DNA of 64,000 nucleotides from Notospermus geniculatus (GCA_002633025.1 NMRB01001594.1:103152-167151); one strand, 5' to 3'; shown: positions 46,228 to 58,710, counted from the first letter of the stretch. Numbers and translations are program-made. The notes: generated from the sequence alone by a model not told the origin.

Positions 46228-46959
46228 ACAGACTACGCAGAAGATTTCATATGAGTGACAAAAACCATCCCATGGGATACGCCTAAATAAAACAACTTAC
46301 ATCATTGAGAAACAGATATTGTGATTAACAGATATTGTGATTTCTATCCCTGTTGAATCACTTTCTCCTTCCAACAAGTTTGAGGAGACACCTGCCAATA
46401 TTCCTCTGAACCAGAAACTGGAGATGACTGTCACTTTGCCTGATACATGTACATGTATTTCAAAAGAACATCCTCTTAACATTAAGTTATAATCTCTTAC
46501 CATCCTCCAACAACGTAAACCCAAAAGTGCTAGATAGAGAACTTAAGTTGACATCTTAGTCAGCGGAGTCGTGGTATGACAGTCAGCAGATATCCTGATG
46601 ATTGTGTCCACAAAGGTTTGAACACTGGGTGGTTTTAACTCTCTCGATACATTTAGAATTGATGCTTCCTGTAAAGTTGAGGATCTTAGTAGTTTGAGAT
46701 GCTTACATCTGTCGTATCTCAACTTCTCTTTCTAATCCTCACCTAGTTTTTGAGGGACGCTAATCCCTTCCTTGAATAATCTGAGCCAAACATTGTAAAC
46801 AAAGATTCACAACTTCATATTCTTTTTATCCTTTCAATACTGTTCATGTCAGGAAGCAAATGACAGCGACAAGAATTTCTGCTGTTAAAGGTAAATGTTG
46901 AAATGATGTGCTGGAAAGCAAGATTAAATCTAAGTCTTATCAAGAACAATTTGATCAGG

Positions 46960-47094
46960 CAGTCTTTCTGCCAGAGGGTACGCTGTGAGTACCCTCAAAG
47001 GAACAGAAAAGGGCCATTTTCTTTAATTTCATGGGGTTTCTTGCTGATTTTGAAGAACTGCATACCCTCAAAAATATTTCTGGCAGAAACCCTG
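46960..47094 (+). mobile_element. CAGTGTTTCCGCCAGA-family element, TSD TCAGG (copy E1)
   Basis: It starts CAGTCTTTCTGCCAGAGGG and ends TGGCAGAAACCCTG. TCAGG lies at 46955-46959 and 47095-47099. Contains the family core GAAAAGGGCCATTTTCTTTA. Confidence 0.87.
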
Positions 47095-47497
47095 TCAGGA
47101 AATACACCCACAAATGCAAACAAAAAATCAATATTTCAAATTCAAACTGCATTGTAAACTCCCCCCCAATTTCGAACCGCTCCCCATTTTACCCGCGCTC
47201 ATGCGATTCTCACAAGATATCCACCTGTTAGAAAGACGACAAACTAGCCAGCCAATCTGTGATCCGCTTGCAGGATTACTCTGGACAGATGATACGTCCA
47301 GCAGACATAGCAACCTTCGCCTCTCAACGTGCTTGACGTGTTTCAGCTAATCATCGCAATATTTATACTGTGGCAGCGTCAGCAAAACTGTAAGTTGTGG
47401 CTGAGGGACCCTCTATTTTTCAAGCTATTTTGAGCCTACCGATATATAGACATTTTTGTGGCTTTTCGTTGTCTGATGTTAAGTATCGCATCACATT

Positions 47498-47598
47498 ATA
47501 AAAATGTTGCCCTCAATGTCGGGTGACATACCGAATGTCCCCCCGCTGGGGTGATATGTCTCCCGAGGCTTTGCGAGGGAGACATATCATCCCAAAGA
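47498..47598. repeat. Junction spacer of duplication E with hairpin
   Basis: The 100 bp between copies holds GATATGTCTCCC...GGGAGACATATC, an inverted repeat. A related GGGGGGACATATCG lies at 55800, beyond the end of copy 2. Confidence 0.6.
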
Positions 47599-49051
47599 AA
47601 ATCCCGAAGCGAGACTTACTGGACTGGCGAAATCGACAAATATCCACGCCGCAGAGCTGATGTGGTATTTGGTGAGAAAAACAGCTTTACATAATAGTGA
47701 TCTTCTCCTGATTGAAGTGCTCGAGTTTTTGCAATCTCGGTTATCCAACCAATAAGCATCTAATTATGAAGAAATTTCCAACTTCATCATGACTTTGTCC
47801 CGCCATACGTATGGATAACTTGTTCACAGCCCACATCTAGGCTGGGATATACCAATGGACATTCATCTTTGAGGTTTGGCAATGATAATGTTTTAAATCC
47901 TCCCTCCTCATACATCATACTAAAAAAATTTTGAGAAGAGTTTGTTTGTGGGTTTGGGTGGTGGGCAAAACTTGGTATGCACATGCAGACGGACCTGGGA
48001 AGTGCCCTTACAAAGCCCAAAGACGTCATGATGTCACCTAGCTTGCTGTCGCGTCATCCGTGACGTCGGCAACGTCATGTGCAGTGGAATGACATCATTA
48101 TGCCACTCGAACGAGTATGACATCATTGCGTCCCCAAGCGCTCCAAATGACGTGACACGTCTCGCATGAATTTAGCACTTTCCCTAGTGGGTTAAAACAG
48201 GAGTTGGGATACATTATGACAAACACAGCCATTTTCAACTCTGGTCTGATAAAAATCATCTTTACTTCACAAATGATGACGGCTTTAGCGGGTTTACAAC
48301 CATCTCCCTGATCTAGAGATTCTCCCGAGGTTCTCAGAACACAATCAAAATCCGCCTTTAATCTGTCTCAGTCGCAGAAGTATTGAGTTGCAGCTCTCCA
48401 AAATGCAAGAAACCAAACACCGTGGCAGAAGATACAAATCTCGAACTTTCGTCTTTGAAAAACCTCCCAATGGAGTACTGCCAACTGAGGACCTCCCTAT
48501 GGAATACGTAGCCAGAGTGAGAGCTCGTATGAGGTGGGCATAATACCACTAAGATCCCGTAATCCACTCTCAATGAAACCGACACCTAAATGCACCATTG
48601 AAGAGTTAATGAATGCCTTGGTAGAAGATCATCGAGATGAACCGTATTAATCTTTCCTTTGTCTCCCCGCTTTTAAGTTTTCACCATACATCTTACCACA
48701 ATACAAAGTTGAGGGGACAAACGGTTAGGTGATCCCCACCATCTTGCCACAATGTGATGAACGAAGCCCAGTGACCCGCACCACAATGACATCTCGGATG
48801 ATGGTGGCTGGCCCATTAGTCTTGGATCACCGGATAGTCTTTTATTCCTCTGCGTTAAGGTCTGTGCGATAATCAGGAAATGACCTGGACCATTTTCGAC
48901 ATTCCCTTGGGTTTCCAATCAATCCGACACCAGTAAAAGGATTCTGGCTGGACCGTGTCTCAAGTAGAGCTAGGAAACAGTTCTGTATATCTCTGAGGAC
49001 AATGGAAAAGCCACAATCCTCTACAGGCAACCTGAAAAGGTCTATGCTGTT

Positions 49052-49235
49052 CAGGGATGGAGCTAGCTTCTGCCTAGTCTTAGCCAAATCATAGCCAAGC
49101 CACTGTTCAGTTGGCCAAATTTTCCATTCTAATGGATTTTCTGTTTGGAAAATTTTAGCCAAATGGTTGAAGTGTAAGCCAAATCAGAGGTGAAATAGTC
49201 AATGGCGATTTGGCGAGTGGATAGCAACATCCCTG
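49052..49235. mobile_element. 184-bp CAGGGATG...CATCCCTG element, TSD GCTGTT, copy-2 specific
   Basis: The ends CAGGGATG and CATCCCTG are an 8-bp TIR. The interior is rich in TTAGCCAAAT/ATTTGGC words. GCTGTT flanks it (49046-49051, 49236-49241). The sister copy at 41828-41838 reads ATGCTGTTCACG without the element. CAG...CTG ends suggest a hAT-like element; a 6-bp TSD is atypical. Confidence 0.85.
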
Positions 49236-50264
49236 GCTGTTTACGTTCAATTTTTCATAGATAGTGTGAACCAAGAACACAGCGCCAAATATGTTGTCAT
49301 TAGATCTATGGACAAATTGGACAATTCAGGTAAAGCAGGTGACAAACAGAGAAAACAGGGAAGAGCTGTGCTGTCAAAGAGAATTGTCGTAGACTCATCT
49401 CTGCGAGCCACGTCTGTGGTGAGTTTTATGCCCATGACATAGCAGCTAACATACTGTTTCCAATTTTACAAACATGAATTTGTGTGTTGCTATCAACTTC
49501 AGAAGCAGACATGAGCGAGATGATCCCCTCACTGAGTCTGAGATTGCACAGACATTGTGTATTAGCGTGCAGCCAGTTGTTCTAGTCTAGGAACCTCAGA
49601 CGTGATTAGGCACAGAAGTTTCTATGTGTCAATAACTCTACACCCAATGTATGAAATGTAGTATAATATGGATAGATGCTTTAATTATCACTTCGATTCC
49701 CATCTGGATTGTTCTGCCGCTCAATATTATCCAAACCTTCTCGTCGTCTGTCTGATGGTACAGTAAGAAACGTTCATTTGATATCAATACCTGTGAACCT
49801 GATTAACTTAGTGCTATGCACCTGTCTCGCAAAACTGACAAACACATGAGAACATGTGTCTCAACTTTGCACAATTCCGAATGCCAACTGCAACCGTTAT
49901 TGATCAACCCCAGTGTCAACATCTTGCTGTATTGTTTAGACAGAAAATGGTCTTAATGCAGATTGAGGGAAGTAGCAAACAATACGCGGTTATTGATTCC
50001 TAATACTAAGTGTGCTTGATTGTTTACCTTCATCAAAGGAATCAATTTGTCTCACATTAATGTCTTCTGGTTAAATCAACAGATAGCGCTGTTTTGACAC
50101 ACACGAGATGTTTGGACACATAATGACTCAAATTGGCATGTTTGCCGCAGCAGACGTTATCGCATCTTAATGGGATGGTCAAGATGGTAGCTGTACTTTC
50201 ATTTCCTCATGATTGCGTAGCGAAAACATATTTTAGCCATTTGACATAGGACAGACCAAAGCTT

Positions 50265-50775
50265 CTTCTCCTGTATTCATCATCTGCTGATCCAAGAGTG
50301 ATTTAATCTTTCTCTTTTCCTGTATTTATCATCTGCTGATCCAAGAGTGATTTAATCTTTCTCTTCTCCTGTATTTATCATCTGCTGATCCAAGAGTGGT
50401 TCAATCTTCCTCTTCTCCTGTATTCATCACCAGCTGACCCAAGAGTAATTAAAACTTCCTCTTCTCCTGTATTCATCATCTGCTGACCCAAGAGTGATTG
50501 AAACTTCCTCTTCTCCTGTATTCATCATCTGCTGACCCAAGAGTGATTAAAACTTCCTCTTCTCCTGTATTCATCATCGGCTGACCCAAGAGTGATTTAA
50601 TCTTCCTCTTCTCCTGTATTCATCATCTGCTGACCCGAGAGTGATTTAATCTTCCTCTTCTCCTGTATTCATCATCTGCTGACCCAAGAGTGATTAAAAC
50701 TTCCTCTTCTCCTGTATTCATCATCTGCTGACCCAAGAGTGATTTAATCTTCCTCTTCTCCTGTATTCATCATCT
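50265..50775. repeat. 49-bp minisatellite, about 11 units
   Basis: Expanded counterpart of 43430-43754, with unit variants CTGACCCAAGAG and AAAACTTCC spread over consecutive units. Confidence 0.93.
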
Positions 50776-51433
50776 GGTGATCCTAGGTTTTTTCACAGTG
50801 CCAATTCAGCCTCAGAGAAGGGTAGTCCACACTAAAATTACTTTGGACGTGGAATATTTGCTTGCCAAGGCTAAAAACAGTCAGGTACAAGGAACCATGG
50901 CTTTACACCCACCTTATTCAAAGAGAAGGGCCACACCTATGTCCAAGAAGAACAGATGAGACAGGCCTTACCCCCAAAACTCATTGCTTAACTTGAATCT
51001 TGGACCTCTTGCACACTGAGTCCAGTATGAAACTTGTGATTTTAAATCAGTCAAAGCTTTTAGGAGGAATTTAGAAAACCATGAAGTTATGTCAAAATTC
51101 TGGGTCAAAGTCAATAGTTTAGAAGATTTATAGTTGAACTACAACTAAAGGTATAATCAGATGTTCATTCTCTCACGAATACAGAGAACCTTCAATAACT
51201 ACAGCAGTGTCATTGCAAATGACTGTACACCTTCAGTGATGTGAAGTGTTGGTTCAAGAACAGGTGTGGCACTATTTTAAACGGCTTCAGCATTATAATA
51301 CTTGATACTTCAACTGTATCTGATGAAGGAAGGCCTTTCAATTACATAGAATTGGTTAGACCTTATATTTCTTGGACTAATATGGGCACACTTTGCACTG
51401 ATAGGAATTGGAGAATTGGAGATTATGTCGTAG

Positions 51434-51488
51434 ATGTTTATTTATTTATTTATTTATTGTAGACTTATTTATTTATTTATTGTAGATT
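51434..51488. repeat. TTTA microsatellite with TTGTAGA interruption
   Basis: Two TTTA runs, each ending in TTTATTGTAGA. Not present in the sister copy. Confidence 0.88.
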
Positions 51489-52695
51489 CGTGGGTTTACA
51501 ACAAATAAACACATGTAAAACATAAATGGTACCAGAACATAACAATCATTTCCGTCCTATTTCTGCCCAAAAATTACAACCTATAAGTATCTGCTGTTGA
51601 GGACATGCTCGAAGTCAAGTTTCTTGCACGAAGTGTTACCCAGGATACTTTATGGAAGAGTATATATGTGGAACAATTAAGGTTGAATTTGAGCAATTAT
51701 CAGTTACAGTTACATTTTGGGCACACATCAAATTAACTAGGCCTTCTACGGCCTAGCCACGATGTAATTGAAAGGCCTGTGAAGGGGTTGTACCCCAAAG
51801 ATTTATAAAAGAAAGATATGCATGATTTTGTTATATCATCAAGTTGTTACGTCAGTATCATGCTAAGTGCTCGCTTTCTTTGCCTCGTATTATGAGACAA
51901 GAAATCTACAACTTGAGGTGAAGAAAATAATATTACACATAGCCTTGATGCATGCTGGAGGAAATTCATTGTTCTTTTAATAATGTAAAATCCATATAAT
52001 AGTTTTGTAAAATCCATAATTCTGTGGTGTCAGCTGTTTCACTATATATGAGTTTTGCGTGGGCAGAGAAGAGGTAGGTCTGAAATTCACTCTATGGTCT
52101 TGAATACTCATCATGTCATAGACATATTGTCAAGTGACTTATGAAGAAAATGTGTTGCTCTAAAATGGTTTTCAGTAATCAACATACATGTAATGCGTAG
52201 GAGTACGTTGCAGTGGTCTAGTACTTGTTGGTACTTGGGTGCCCCAGTTTCAATCATCACTGTCTCAGTTTCAATCCCAATGTTGGTAAGGCTCACCCCA
52301 CCCAGGTTTTAGAGGGGTAAAATGACTGAGAATCCGCTGCCCCCTGCACCACAGTACCCCTTTAGTGTAGTGTTTGTCTAGGCCTTGTTTTTTCCCTCCC
52401 TTCCCCCCCCCCTTTTTTGCTCTAATCCTCCTCACCTTATTCTTTTCATTGCTCAGTGATTTGCATTATCCATTCTGTTTTTTTCCTACAAATCTGGAAG
52501 TTGACTTCCTTTATATTCCTTTACCTTGGTGCATCTTTTCGCTTTGTGCTTGTTACGTATTACACAAGTCATATTTATTAATTTATAAACTTTCTTTCAG
52601 CATGTTCAGCCAAATGAAGCTCTGCGCCAGTTACCTACACTCTGCTTGTGGTCAGACTGAGAGGCCCTGCAGTTATTCAACCCTTCTTTTCAGCT

Positions 52696-53009
52696 NNNNN
52701 NNNNNNNNNNNNNNNNNNNNNNNNNNNNNNNNNNNNNNNNNNNNNNNNNNNNNNNNNNNNNNNNNNNNNNNNNNNNNNNNNNNNNNNNNNNNNNNNNNNN
52801 NNNNNNNNNNNNNNNNNNNNNNNNNNNNNNNNNNNNNNNNNNNNNNNNNNNNNNNNNNNNNNNNNNNNNNNNNNNNNNNNNNNNNNNNNNNNNNNNNNNN
52901 NNNNNNNNNNNNNNNNNNNNNNNNNNNNNNNNNNNNNNNNNNNNNNNNNNNNNNNNNNNNNNNNNNNNNNNNNNNNNNNNNNNNNNNNNNNNNNNNNNNN
53001 NNNNNNNNN
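52696..53009. other. Assembly gap (314 n)
   Basis: Unsequenced. Long open frames crossing it are artefacts of translating n. Confidence 0.98.
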
Positions 53010-53527
53010 CAGCCTTTTTCCTTGAAGAAGGGTCTAAAATTGGGGGTGCGCCTTATAGGGTGGTGCGCCTTATCTGCGGATCCAGTCTGACAATTTGATC
53101 AGAAGTGTCAAGACACTGACGAACCCAAGCATTCAAGCATGCATGGATGCATGCAAGCCAAAGTCATTGTCACAGTGCTGGTTGACAGATGATGCAGTGA
53201 ACTGTGAACTGATGAAGTTTCAGTTAGGCCTAATTTGTCACAACAAGCTAAGAAATCATACAACCAGATCCATCAGTACCAACAGCAGAATTGCAGATGT
53301 CAATGGGTTCAAACTAGGCACCCTGTAATTGTCTTGGCTGTTGTTGGGTCAATGCACACTGAGCAGCCATGCATCTTGTATGTGTATAATATGCACTGAC
53401 GCATTCACTGACAGGACTGCGCCTTATAGGGAGGTGCGCCTTATGTATGAATTTCATCAGAGATTTTGGGTGAAATTGGGGGTGCGCCTTATAGTCAGGT
53501 GCGCCCTATAGTCAGGAAAATACGGTA
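53010..53527 (-). mobile_element. TATAAGGCGCACC TIR element, reverse copy, one end in the gap
   Basis: It is the reverse complement of 61843-62373 over essentially its whole length and ends GGAAAATACGGTA. About 27 bp of the other terminus lie in the 314-n gap. A short frame (53095-53328) shows no transposase motif. Confidence 0.88.
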
Positions 53528-55101
53528 AGCACTGGCAGATAATACCGCATCCCAACTTCAAACAAAAGCTGCAGGAAAATATTGGGTAACCCTAGCCCTG
53601 GAGGTCTATGCACCCAGAAAGCTGACAGGAAGCCACTAATGTGCCATGGTTAGCCAGGGAGGAAATAACATCATTTAGTTGAGGCCAGTCAGCAAGAAAG
53701 AAATCGTCTGTTATTGGTAAAGTGGTTTAAAGGATGTTAGCATTCATTGCTCATTAATAATGGATGGTGACTTATGGACTGTGGTTTTGTCCTGTGGGAA
53801 TATTATAGATCAAGAACACATTCAGGCGTTTTTTGTTTACACGGTTTTTACTTGCTCCACTTTGGTTATTACCCGTGTTACATAGTCTTCAGTTTATTGT
53901 GTTGGATGGACGCCTGAGGGTGTGTGTGAAGACAGGCCATAAGTGACCCTACAACAAAGGATTACACCTGGCTCTACTTCCAGTGCCTGCTCAAAACAAT
54001 AACAGCACGTCCAAAAATGAAAATAAAAAGAATTATTATCTTCTCTTGACAACTTTTGCTCTCTTAAAAAAATGAATCTATATCCCAAAGAATATTTCTT
54101 TGATACATTTTAAGTATACTCCCTGTATGGTGACTTTATTTCCCGACACCTAGCCTATACTTACTTACTAAAACCTGCACTTCCTATAAGGAGTGCAGTA
54201 GGCTACTTCTTTCTTGAAACTTTCTTATTCTTCCTCAACTGCATTCTTCTTTTCTAAGAACTTTTCCTTCCAGTACTTCTGTTCTGAAACTGCAATGACC
54301 AAGCATAGAATGACCATTCTGGTTAACACAGGCAAAAGGAACAAACTTTTATTTAATTTCAAACAATGACTCACAGACTATGCAGAAGATTTCATATGAG
54401 TGACAAAAATCATGCCATGGGATAAGCCTAAACAAAACAACTTGCACTGAAACTTATAGCTTACATTACTGAGAAACAGATATTGTGAGTATCCCTGTTG
54501 AAACACTTTCTCCTTCCAACAAGTTTGAGGAGACACCTGCCAATACTCCTCTGAACCAGAAACTGGAGATGACTGTCACTTTGCCTGATACATGTATTTC
54601 AAAAGAACATCCTCTTAACAATAAGTTATAATCCCTTACCCATCCTCCAACAACGTAAACCCAAAAGTGCTAGATAGAGAACTTAAGTTGACATCTTAGT
54701 CAGTGGAGTCGTGGTATGACAGTCAGCAGATATCCTGATGATTGTGTCCACAAAGGTTTGAACACTATGTGGTTTCAACTCTCTCGATACATTTAGAATT
54801 AATGCTTCCTGTAAAGTTGAGGATCTTAGTAGTTTGAGATGCTACATCTGTCGTATCTCAATTTCTCTTTCTAATCCTCACCTAGTTTTTGAGGGACGCT
54901 AATCCCTTCCTTGAATAATCTGAGCCAAACATTGTAAACAAAGATTCACAACTTCATATTCTTTTTATCCTTTCAATACTGTTCATGTCAGGAAGCAAAT
55001 GACAGCGACAAGAATTTCTGTTGTTAAAGGTAAATGTTGAAATGATGTGCTGGAAAGCAAGATTAAATCTAAGTCTTATTATCAAGAACAATTTGATCAG
55101 G

Positions 55102-55232
55102 CAGTCTGCCAGAGGGTACGCTGCGAGTACCCTCAAAGGAACAGAAAAGGGCCATTTTCTTTAATTTCATGGGGTTTCTTGCTGATTTTGAAGAACTGCA
55201 TACCCTCAAAAATATTTCTGGCAGAAACCCTG
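55102..55232 (+). mobile_element. CAGTGTTTCCGCCAGA-family element, TSD TCAGG (copy E2)
   Basis: The duplicate of 46960-47094 and the same insertion event. It lacks 4 bp at the left end (CAGTCTGCCAGAGGG). Confidence 0.86.
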
Positions 55233-55626
55233 TCAGGAAATACACCCACAAATGCAAACAAAAAATCAATATTTCAAACTGCATTGTAAACTCCCCCCCA
55301 ATTTCGAACCGCTCCCCATTTTACCCGCGCTCATGCGATTCTCACAAGATATCCACCTGTTAGAAAGACGACAAACTAGCCAGCCAATCTGTGATCCGCT
55401 TGCAGGACCACTCTGGACAGATGATACGTCCAGCAGACATAGCAACCTTCGCCTCTCAACGTGCTTGACGTGTTTCAGCTAATCATCGCAATATTTTACT
55501 GTGGCAGCGTCAGCAAAACTGTAAGTTGTGGCTGAGGGACCCTCTATTTTTCAAGCTATTTTGGGCCTACCGATATATCGACATTTTTGTGGCTTTTCGT
55601 TGTCTGATGTTAAGTATTGCATCACA

Positions 55627-55789
55627 TTTCCTTTTGATAAGAAATTCATTAAGTGCACCTTAAGTGTTGCATCTGTAGATGCCTTGGAAACAGTCGAGAA
55701 ATGAGTTTTTAATGTCATTTTGATCAAAAATGAACTATGGATCATCAAAGTAATGGTGGGAAATTCAAGACATTGAGACCGTTTGTGTA
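55627..55789. repeat. Direct repeat F, first copy
   Basis: TTTCCTTTTGATAAGAAATT to GACCGTTTGTGTA. It recurs at 55881-56043 with almost no change, about 91 bp apart. It begins at the end of duplication E copy 2. Confidence 0.93.
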
Positions 55790-55880
55790 ACCGCCCGCGG
55801 GGGGACATATCGAAATGACACAAGGTCACATGACGTAAATGAGCCAATCACGTTCACGGAATTTTACTTGAGGTACGAGA

Positions 55881-56043
55881 TTTCCTTTTGATAAGAAATT
55901 CATTAAGTGCACCTTAAGTGTTGCATCTGTAGATGCCTTGGAAACAGTCGAGAAATGAGTTTTTAATGTCATTTTGATCAAAAATGAACTATGGATCATC
56001 AAAGTAATGGTGGGAAACTCAAAACATTGAGACCGTTTGTGTA
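55881..56043. repeat. Direct repeat F, second copy
   Basis: Near-identical to 55627-55789, in the same orientation. Confidence 0.93.
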
Positions 56044-57465
56044 TAGACTAAAGTATTTGGGGCATATTCCTGAATTTGGGCTTGAATTTTGAAAGCCTTC
56101 AATTTGGGCTTATGCCAATTCTTGGGCCCCTTTAGCGTGCAAAGTGTCGCTAAGAGAGGTTCATTATTAATACAGACTAGAATTCTGCTGCGTTCATTTT
56201 GGAAAAAAATTGACAAGAAATTGAACCATCATCATGACTGTTGTTTACACTCACCTGGTGGATTTTGGCCTTGAATGACTCAAGAACGATCAAGTTTTCC
56301 CCTTGAGCATTGACTTGTGGAACATCGAATTGAAGTGTCTGGGAAAAGGTGCACAAAGGTGTAAAAAGATAAAGTGTTCAAAGTGAAAAAGACACCAAAC
56401 TCGCGCAGAAGATAAACCTTCTCAAAAAGGGGATCATATCATTCAAAAAATATAGAACTACATGCGAACTGACGTTTGCAAAGGTTAAAATTCTTAGAGA
56501 AACAAGATATGTGTGAGGGCAGTAGAATGTCATTTCTGTCTATGATATCTGCTAAGTCTAACAACTGAACATGGAGAAAAAATCATTGAAAAATTAGACA
56601 AACTGGTTGATCTCTTGATCTGTGTATTCTATTTCTCAAAACTCACCTTGGCGCAGACGTCAAACGGAGAAAATCATGTTGTCATATCATTCTCGCACAA
56701 TAGAGATCAGATTTAAGATGAAATAAGCCGCTTAGTCTTGAGAGGAAAACCTCCCGGTCACAATAACTTCTTGCCGATGTTTGATCTCCGCACAATGCGC
56801 CACGCAGCCACTAGGGACGACGGGATCACATGCTAAGATATGTGAATAAGGAGAAATCTCCAGTGGTAGAATTTATCGTTGCATTTGCGATGAGTACTAT
56901 ATGGTTTTATCCCGATACAAGATATCAAAGATTAGAGTGTCTTTGTTGCATTATCATCGGTCCCATCCCAAGTCGAATTCAAAATGTAAGGTTAAATGCT
57001 GAGAAACGTGGGAACAATGGATGTAGAAACATGGGGCATGGGATCACATGTATAAAAAGCCGACTTCAATAAGCCGGCAAAGGTTAATTTGCCACAGACT
57101 CAGGTATTGTCAATGACAAAGAGGTTAAGAATGGAGGGTCTTCTTGCGCTAAGGTGAAGCGCTCCACTGACTTGCGGAATCATGTTACCTTTCGATGGAT
57201 AAGTCATAATTCAGAAGTAAGACATGATATCTTCTGTTAAATTTCAAAGCAATGATCGCGGAGTAATCTTTTGCTTATCCTTACTACGCGCACAAATAGA
57301 AAAGGCCCCGCCATCTGAGACACGCATTTTTTATCACCATAGAGAGACGAGGTGGAGATATTCTGTAGGACTTAGAGGAATTATTTATTGATGTTTGTTG
57401 GGAATTTCATCTGCTTTAGAGTAGGGATTAGTGAATAATATCAGAAATCTTCAGGTTCATTGATT
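56044..57465. other. No gene or element recognised
   Basis: About 1.4 kb of unremarkable sequence; no frame above about 80 codons with any feature. Confidence 0.4.
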
Positions 57466-57626
57466 TTTTTGCTTCCGCTGAAATTTGGAGTGCAAGCTAG
57501 AACATCAGACAAAGTTTATCAGACTCTCTCTTTTTTTACAGATCATTCTGAGACCTTCTTATCTGACAGCCATCTCAAAGATTTTTTTCAGTATCAGGCG
57601 AATTGTCCATAAAAGGAGGCTAAAAG

Positions 57627-57760
57627 CAGTGTTTCCGCCAGAGGGTACTATGGTAGTACCCTCATGGGCACAGAAAAGGGCCATTTTCTTTAATTTCATA
57701 GGTTTTTTGCTGATTTTGAAGAAATTAGTACCCTCAAAAAAACTTCTGGCAGAGACCGTG
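57627..57760 (+). mobile_element. CAGTGTTTCCGCCAGA element, TSD AAAAG (copy G1)
   Basis: CAGTGTTTCCGCCAGAGGG to TGGCAGAGACCGTG, with AAAAG at 57622-57626 and 57761-57765. The best-preserved termini of the family in this window. Confidence 0.87.
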
Positions 57761-57852
57761 AAAAGTACATTTTTATGATAGGTTATACATTCTGTTATAA
57801 ATATACTTAGGGGCCAATTAAGTAAGCTGAAAAGCTTGGGTTGGAAAGTCGC

Positions 57853-57960
57853 GGCCTTACATAAAGTGACTTTAAGCTAATGGTACCATTTACTTCAATG
57901 CATTTCCATTTGGTTAAAAGTACCTCTCGCTTAGTTAAAGTCACTTTATGAAACAGGCCC
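57853..57960. mobile_element. GGCCTTACATAAAGTGACTT fold-back (copy G1)
   Basis: The arms CATAAAGTGACTTTAAGC and TTAAAGTCACTTTATGA pair around AATGGTACCATTTACTTC. Sister copy at 58480-58580; relative at 30511-30570. Confidence 0.75.
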
Positions 57961-58248
57961 CTGGCTTTCACATTGCTAGTCACACTTTGATGATGTAATT
58001 GAGGGTTGAGGGTCTCCCACTGCACTGCATCATCGTTTGGATATTGGCTGTTAGAGCTAAGAATGCCATATTGGGGATGGGGTGGGGTATTTTTTGCTTC
58101 CGCTGAAATTTGGAGTGCAAGAACATCAGACAAAGTTTATCAGACTCTCCCATTTTTTTACAGATCATTCTGAGACCTTCTAATCTGACAACCATCTCAA
58201 AGATTTTTTTCACTATCAGGCAAATTGTCCATAAAAGGAGGCTAAAAG

Positions 58249-58394
58249 CAGTGTTTCCACCAGAGGGTACTATTAAGGGTACTATGGTAGTACCCTCATG
58301 GGCACAGAAAAGGGCCATTGTCTTTAATTTCATGGGTTTTTTGCTGATTTTGAAGAAATTAGTACCCTAAAAAAAACTTCTGGCAGAGACCCTG
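58249..58394 (+). mobile_element. CAGTGTTTCCGCCAGA-family element (copy G2)
   Basis: Same insertion as 57627-57760. It has an 11-bp internal duplication (TACTATTAAGGG). Flanks AAAAG and AGAAG. Confidence 0.85.
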
Positions 58395-58479
58395 AGAAGT
58401 ATATGACAGGTTATACATTCCATTTTAAATATACTGAGGGGCCAATTAAATAAGCTTAAAAGCTTGGATTGGAAAGCTG

Positions 58480-58580
58480 GGGCCTTACATAAAGTGACTT
58501 TAAGCTAATGGTACCATTAACTTCAAAGCATTTTCCATTTGGTTAAAGGTACCTCTAGCTTAAAGTCACTTTATGAAGCC
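58480..58580. mobile_element. GGCCTTACATAAAGTGACTT fold-back (copy G2)
   Basis: Sister of 57853-57960; right end degraded (TTTATGAAGCCTACGG). Confidence 0.7.
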
Positions 58581-58710
58581 TACGGCTTTGCTCAGTCAGA
58601 CTTTGATTATGATGGGATCTATGTAATCGAGGGTTGGGGGTCTCCCACTGCACTGGATCATCATTTGGATATTGACTGTCAGAGCTAAGAACGCAGAGTG
58701 AGGGGGGGGG

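Larger units (their letters stand above)
40303..47497. repeat. Duplication E, first copy (7.2 kb)
   Basis: It runs from AAATCCCGAAGCGAGAC to GCATCACATT and recurs at 47599-55628 in direct orientation. Copy-1-only pieces are about 60-75 bp near 40735-40797, the palindrome 41978-42202, the SINE 42342-42632, the fold-back 44562-44898 and the palindrome 46110-46227. Confidence 0.93.
47599..55628. repeat. Duplication E, second copy (8.0 kb)
   Basis: Direct repeat of 40303-47497. Copy-2-only pieces are the 184-bp element at 49052-49235, a TTTA-rich stretch at 51434-51545, and 52144-53604 with an assembly gap. It ends exactly where repeat F begins. Confidence 0.93.
57466..58090. repeat. Tandem duplication G, first copy
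   Basis: It starts TTTTTTGCTTCCGCTGAAAT and is repeated head to tail at 58091-58695. Contains elements at 57627-57760 and 57853-57960. Confidence 0.88.
58091..58695. repeat. Tandem duplication G, second copy
   Basis: Repeat of 57466-58090 with modest divergence, followed by a run of G residues near 58702-58710. Confidence 0.88.

Noticed and set aside
52374-53090. Long open frame of 238 codons
   Set aside because: Most of it is translated from the 314-n gap; the flanks have no domain and lie in repeats.
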